Positions 61,442-64,000 of a stretch of 64,000 bases of DNA are shown here, one piece after another. The position numbers and the translations under genes were made by a program. Below the pieces are notes generated by a model, which ran no database searches, was not told where the DNA came from, and was given only the letters and a program-made list of their open reading frames with translations. Origin of the DNA: Pseudomonas sp. GD04019 (GTDB lineage Bacteria; Pseudomonadota; Gammaproteobacteria; Pseudomonadales; Pseudomonadaceae). The DNA is taken from contig NZ_JAOEEA010000006.1 in NCBI RefSeq assembly GCF_029837695.1, positions 62,001 through 126,000 of the forward strand. The letters run 5' to 3'. How positions within the stretch are numbered: position 1 is the stretch's first letter; each line of letters opens with the position of its first letter.

Positions 61442-62623
61442 TCACGCCTCCAGCGCGGAAGCCGGGCCGAAGAACTCGTAGCGCGTCTGCGCTTCCGGCA
61501 CGCCCAGCTCGCGCAGGTTGCGCTTGAGCGCGGCCATGAACGGCTTGGGGCCGAGGAAGTAGGCATCCAGGTCGCGCTCGGCCGGCAGCCAGGCGCGCAG
61601 GCGCTCCAGGGAGAGGCGGCCGTGGGCGTCGGCGCCATCGTCCGGGCGCGCCTCGTCGAAGCAGTAGAAGCGTTGCAGCTGCGGATGCGCCGCCGCCAGC
61701 TCGTCCACCCGTGCGGCGAAGGCCTGCACGCCGGCATTGCGCGCGCAGTGGATAAAGCGGATCGGCCGGCCGCTGTGTACCGCCGCTTCGAGCATGGTCA
61801 TCAGCGGAGTGATGCCGACCCCGGCGCCGATCAGCACCAGCGGTTTGCTGGAAGGGCTGAGGGTGAACTCGCCGGCCGGGATGAACAGCTCCAGCTGGTC
61901 GCCTTCGCCGACGCGGTCGTGCAGGTGGTTGGACACCCGGCCGCCCGGCTCGCGCTTGACGCTGATGCGGTACTCGCGGCCATCGGGCGCGGCGGACAGC
62001 GAATAGTTGCGGCGCACTTCCTCGCCCTCCAGCTCGAGGCGCAGGCCGATGTACTGGCCGGGGATGAAGTCTAGAATCGCGCCGCCATCGACCGGCTGCA
62101 GATGGAACGAGGTGATCTCCTCGCTCTCGCGCACCTTGCGCGCCACGCGGAAGGCCCGCGCGCCACGCCAGCCACCCTCGGCACGCTCGCTGGCGGAGTA
62201 AACCTCTTCCTCGGCGCCGATCAGCAGGTCGGCCAGCTGGCCGTAGGCGGCGGCCCAGGCGGCGATCACCTCATCGGTAGCGACCTCGGCGCCGAGCACC
62301 TCGCGGATCGCGCGCAGCAGGCAGCTGCCGACGATCGGGTAATGCTCGGGAAGGATCTGCAGCGACACATGCTTCTGCACGATCTGCCCGACCAGCGGAC
62401 CGAGGGCCTGCAGGCGGTCGATGTGCTTGGCATACATCAGCACGCCGTTGGCCAGGGCCCGCGGCTGGTCGCCGCTGGCCTGATGCGCCTGGTTAAACAG
62501 CGGGCGCACCTGCGGATATTCGCCGAGCATCATGCGGTAGAAATGGGTGGTCAGGGCCTCGCCGCCACTTTCCAGCAGGGGCACGGTGGCCTTGACGAGA
62601 GCGATGTGTTCGTTGGACAACAT
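61442..62623 (-). CDS. hmp: Flavohaemoprotein, nitric oxide dioxygenase
   Basis: A 393-aa cytosolic NO dioxygenase (Hmp/Fhp) that turns NO and O2 to nitrate using NAD(P)H. The globin domain (about 1-140) has HFYRMMLGEYPQVRPLFNQ, the proximal haem histidine in QKHVSLQILPEHYPIVG (about H85) and AYGQLADLLI. The FAD domain has RNYSLSAAPDGREYRISVKR, with the FAD-binding RxYS signature, then PGGRVSNHL. The NAD domain has LIGAGVGITPLMTMLEAA and YFLGPKPFMAAL. It is divergent from a NorR-type activator and preceded by a sigma-54-like promoter. In P. aeruginosa fhp is controlled by the neighbouring FhpR. Confidence 0.95.
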   Translation of the reverse strand: MLSNEHIALVKATVPLLESGGEALTTHFYRMMLGEYPQVRPLFNQAHQASGDQPRALANGVLMYAKHIDRLQALGPLVGQIVQKHVSLQILPEHYPIVGSCLLRAIREVLGAEVATDEVIAAWAAAYGQLADLLIGAEEEVYSASERAEGGWRGARAFRVARKVRESEEITSFHLQPVDGGAILDFIPGQYIGLRLELEGEEVRRNYSLSAAPDGREYRISVKREPGGRVSNHLHDRVGEGDQLELFIPAGEFTLSPSSKPLVLIGAGVGITPLMTMLEAAVHSGRPIRFIHCARNAGVQAFAARVDELAAAHPQLQRFYCFDEARPDDGADAHGRLSLERLRAWLPAERDLDAYFLGPKPFMAALKRNLRELGVPEAQTRYEFFGPASALEA

Positions 62624-62666
62624 ATGGGTATTCCTCTTGCACGCAGGGTTTTTCTGCGGAGGGAAT

Positions 62667-62683
62667 ATCAGTATTCGTGCCAG
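62667..62683 (-). promoter_or_regulatory. Sigma-54-like promoter for hmp
   Basis: On the minus strand a perfect -24 element CTGGCACG is followed by AATA and CTGAT. The -12 box is weak: it matches TTGCW at three of five bases and loses the conserved C. The position and the adjacent NorR-type activator support the reading. Confidence 0.6.
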
Positions 62684-62726
62684 ACTATTTATCTTTATAA
62701 ATCATATATTTATTGCATAAATAGTC
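62683..62726. promoter_or_regulatory. Long inverted repeat, candidate activator site (UAS) between hmp and norR
   Basis: GACTATTTAT (62683-62692) and ATAAATAGTC (62717-62726) are perfect 10-base complements around a 24-base AT-rich spacer, which itself contains ATAAAT and ATTTAT. The left arm touches the -24 box of the hmp promoter; the right arm is 38 bases from the regulator's start codon. Confidence 0.55.
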
Positions 62727-62764
62727 GATAAGACAACGTGTCATACCGACATCATGGAGTCATG

Positions 62765-64000
<1,236 letters not shown>

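Overview
The window is a GC-rich chromosomal segment of a Pseudomonas species. The evidence is the gabT leader structure known only from Pseudomonas, the wbp/rmd/gmd common polysaccharide antigen (A-band O antigen) cluster next to DUF2388 and DUF4105 genes, Pseudomonas-type intergenic repeats, split pntAA/pntAB/pntB genes, and an fhp/fhpR-like nitric oxide detoxification pair. I saw no prophage, insertion sequence or CRISPR array.

Layout. 1-2.6 kb: a type II secretion secretin, a small acidic protein and tRNA-Arg(CCG). 2.6-5.8 kb: a fatty acid desaturase with an NAD(P)H:quinone-type flavoprotein and a rubredoxin, divergent from an AraC regulator. 6-9.2 kb: gabD and gabT (GABA catabolism), separated by a repeat remnant and the gabT leader RNA. 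9.3-17.1 kb: signalling and general metabolism: a REC-HDOD protein, an HCCA isomerase, an SDR divergent from a TetR regulator, a large 7TM-PAS-GGDEF-EAL protein, a Crp/Fnr regulator and an Mpo1-like protein. 17.5-20.5 kb: the proton-translocating transhydrogenase operon.

20.5-39.5 kb is a surface-polysaccharide island with visibly lower GC. An MBOAT/SGNH acylation pair points right. Fourteen minus-strand genes then point left: two paralogous glycosyltransferases, a methyltransferase, an acyltransferase, an FkbM methyltransferase, rmd, gmd, wbpW, wzm, wzt, a second FkbM methyltransferase, wbpX, wbpY and wbpZ. Together they would make GDP-D-rhamnose, polymerise D-rhamnan, modify its terminus and export it through an ABC transporter whose ATPase carries a C-terminal glycan-recognition domain.

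39.7-45.3 kb: DUF2388, a DUF4105 two-domain putative hydrolase, a GFA-family protein, a CitMHS citrate transporter, a TerC protein and a small membrane protein. 45.3-55.3 kb: the recC-recB-recD operon (minus strand), with an HTH-nucleotidyltransferase (MNT) and a HEPN-like gene inserted between recC and recB. The inserted genes overlap each other and the recB start by ATGA junctions and are preceded by a tandem palindromic operator. A toxin-antitoxin-type module built into the RecBCD operon is the most intriguing object in the window, because it could sense or guard RecBCD. 55.5-64 kb: a Na/Pi cotransporter-like protein, a periplasmic solute-binding protein, a DUF5924/DUF2914 protein, a lipoprotein, a chemoreceptor, flavohaemoglobin (hmp/fhp) and, running off the right edge, its divergent NorR/FhpR-type sigma-54 activator.
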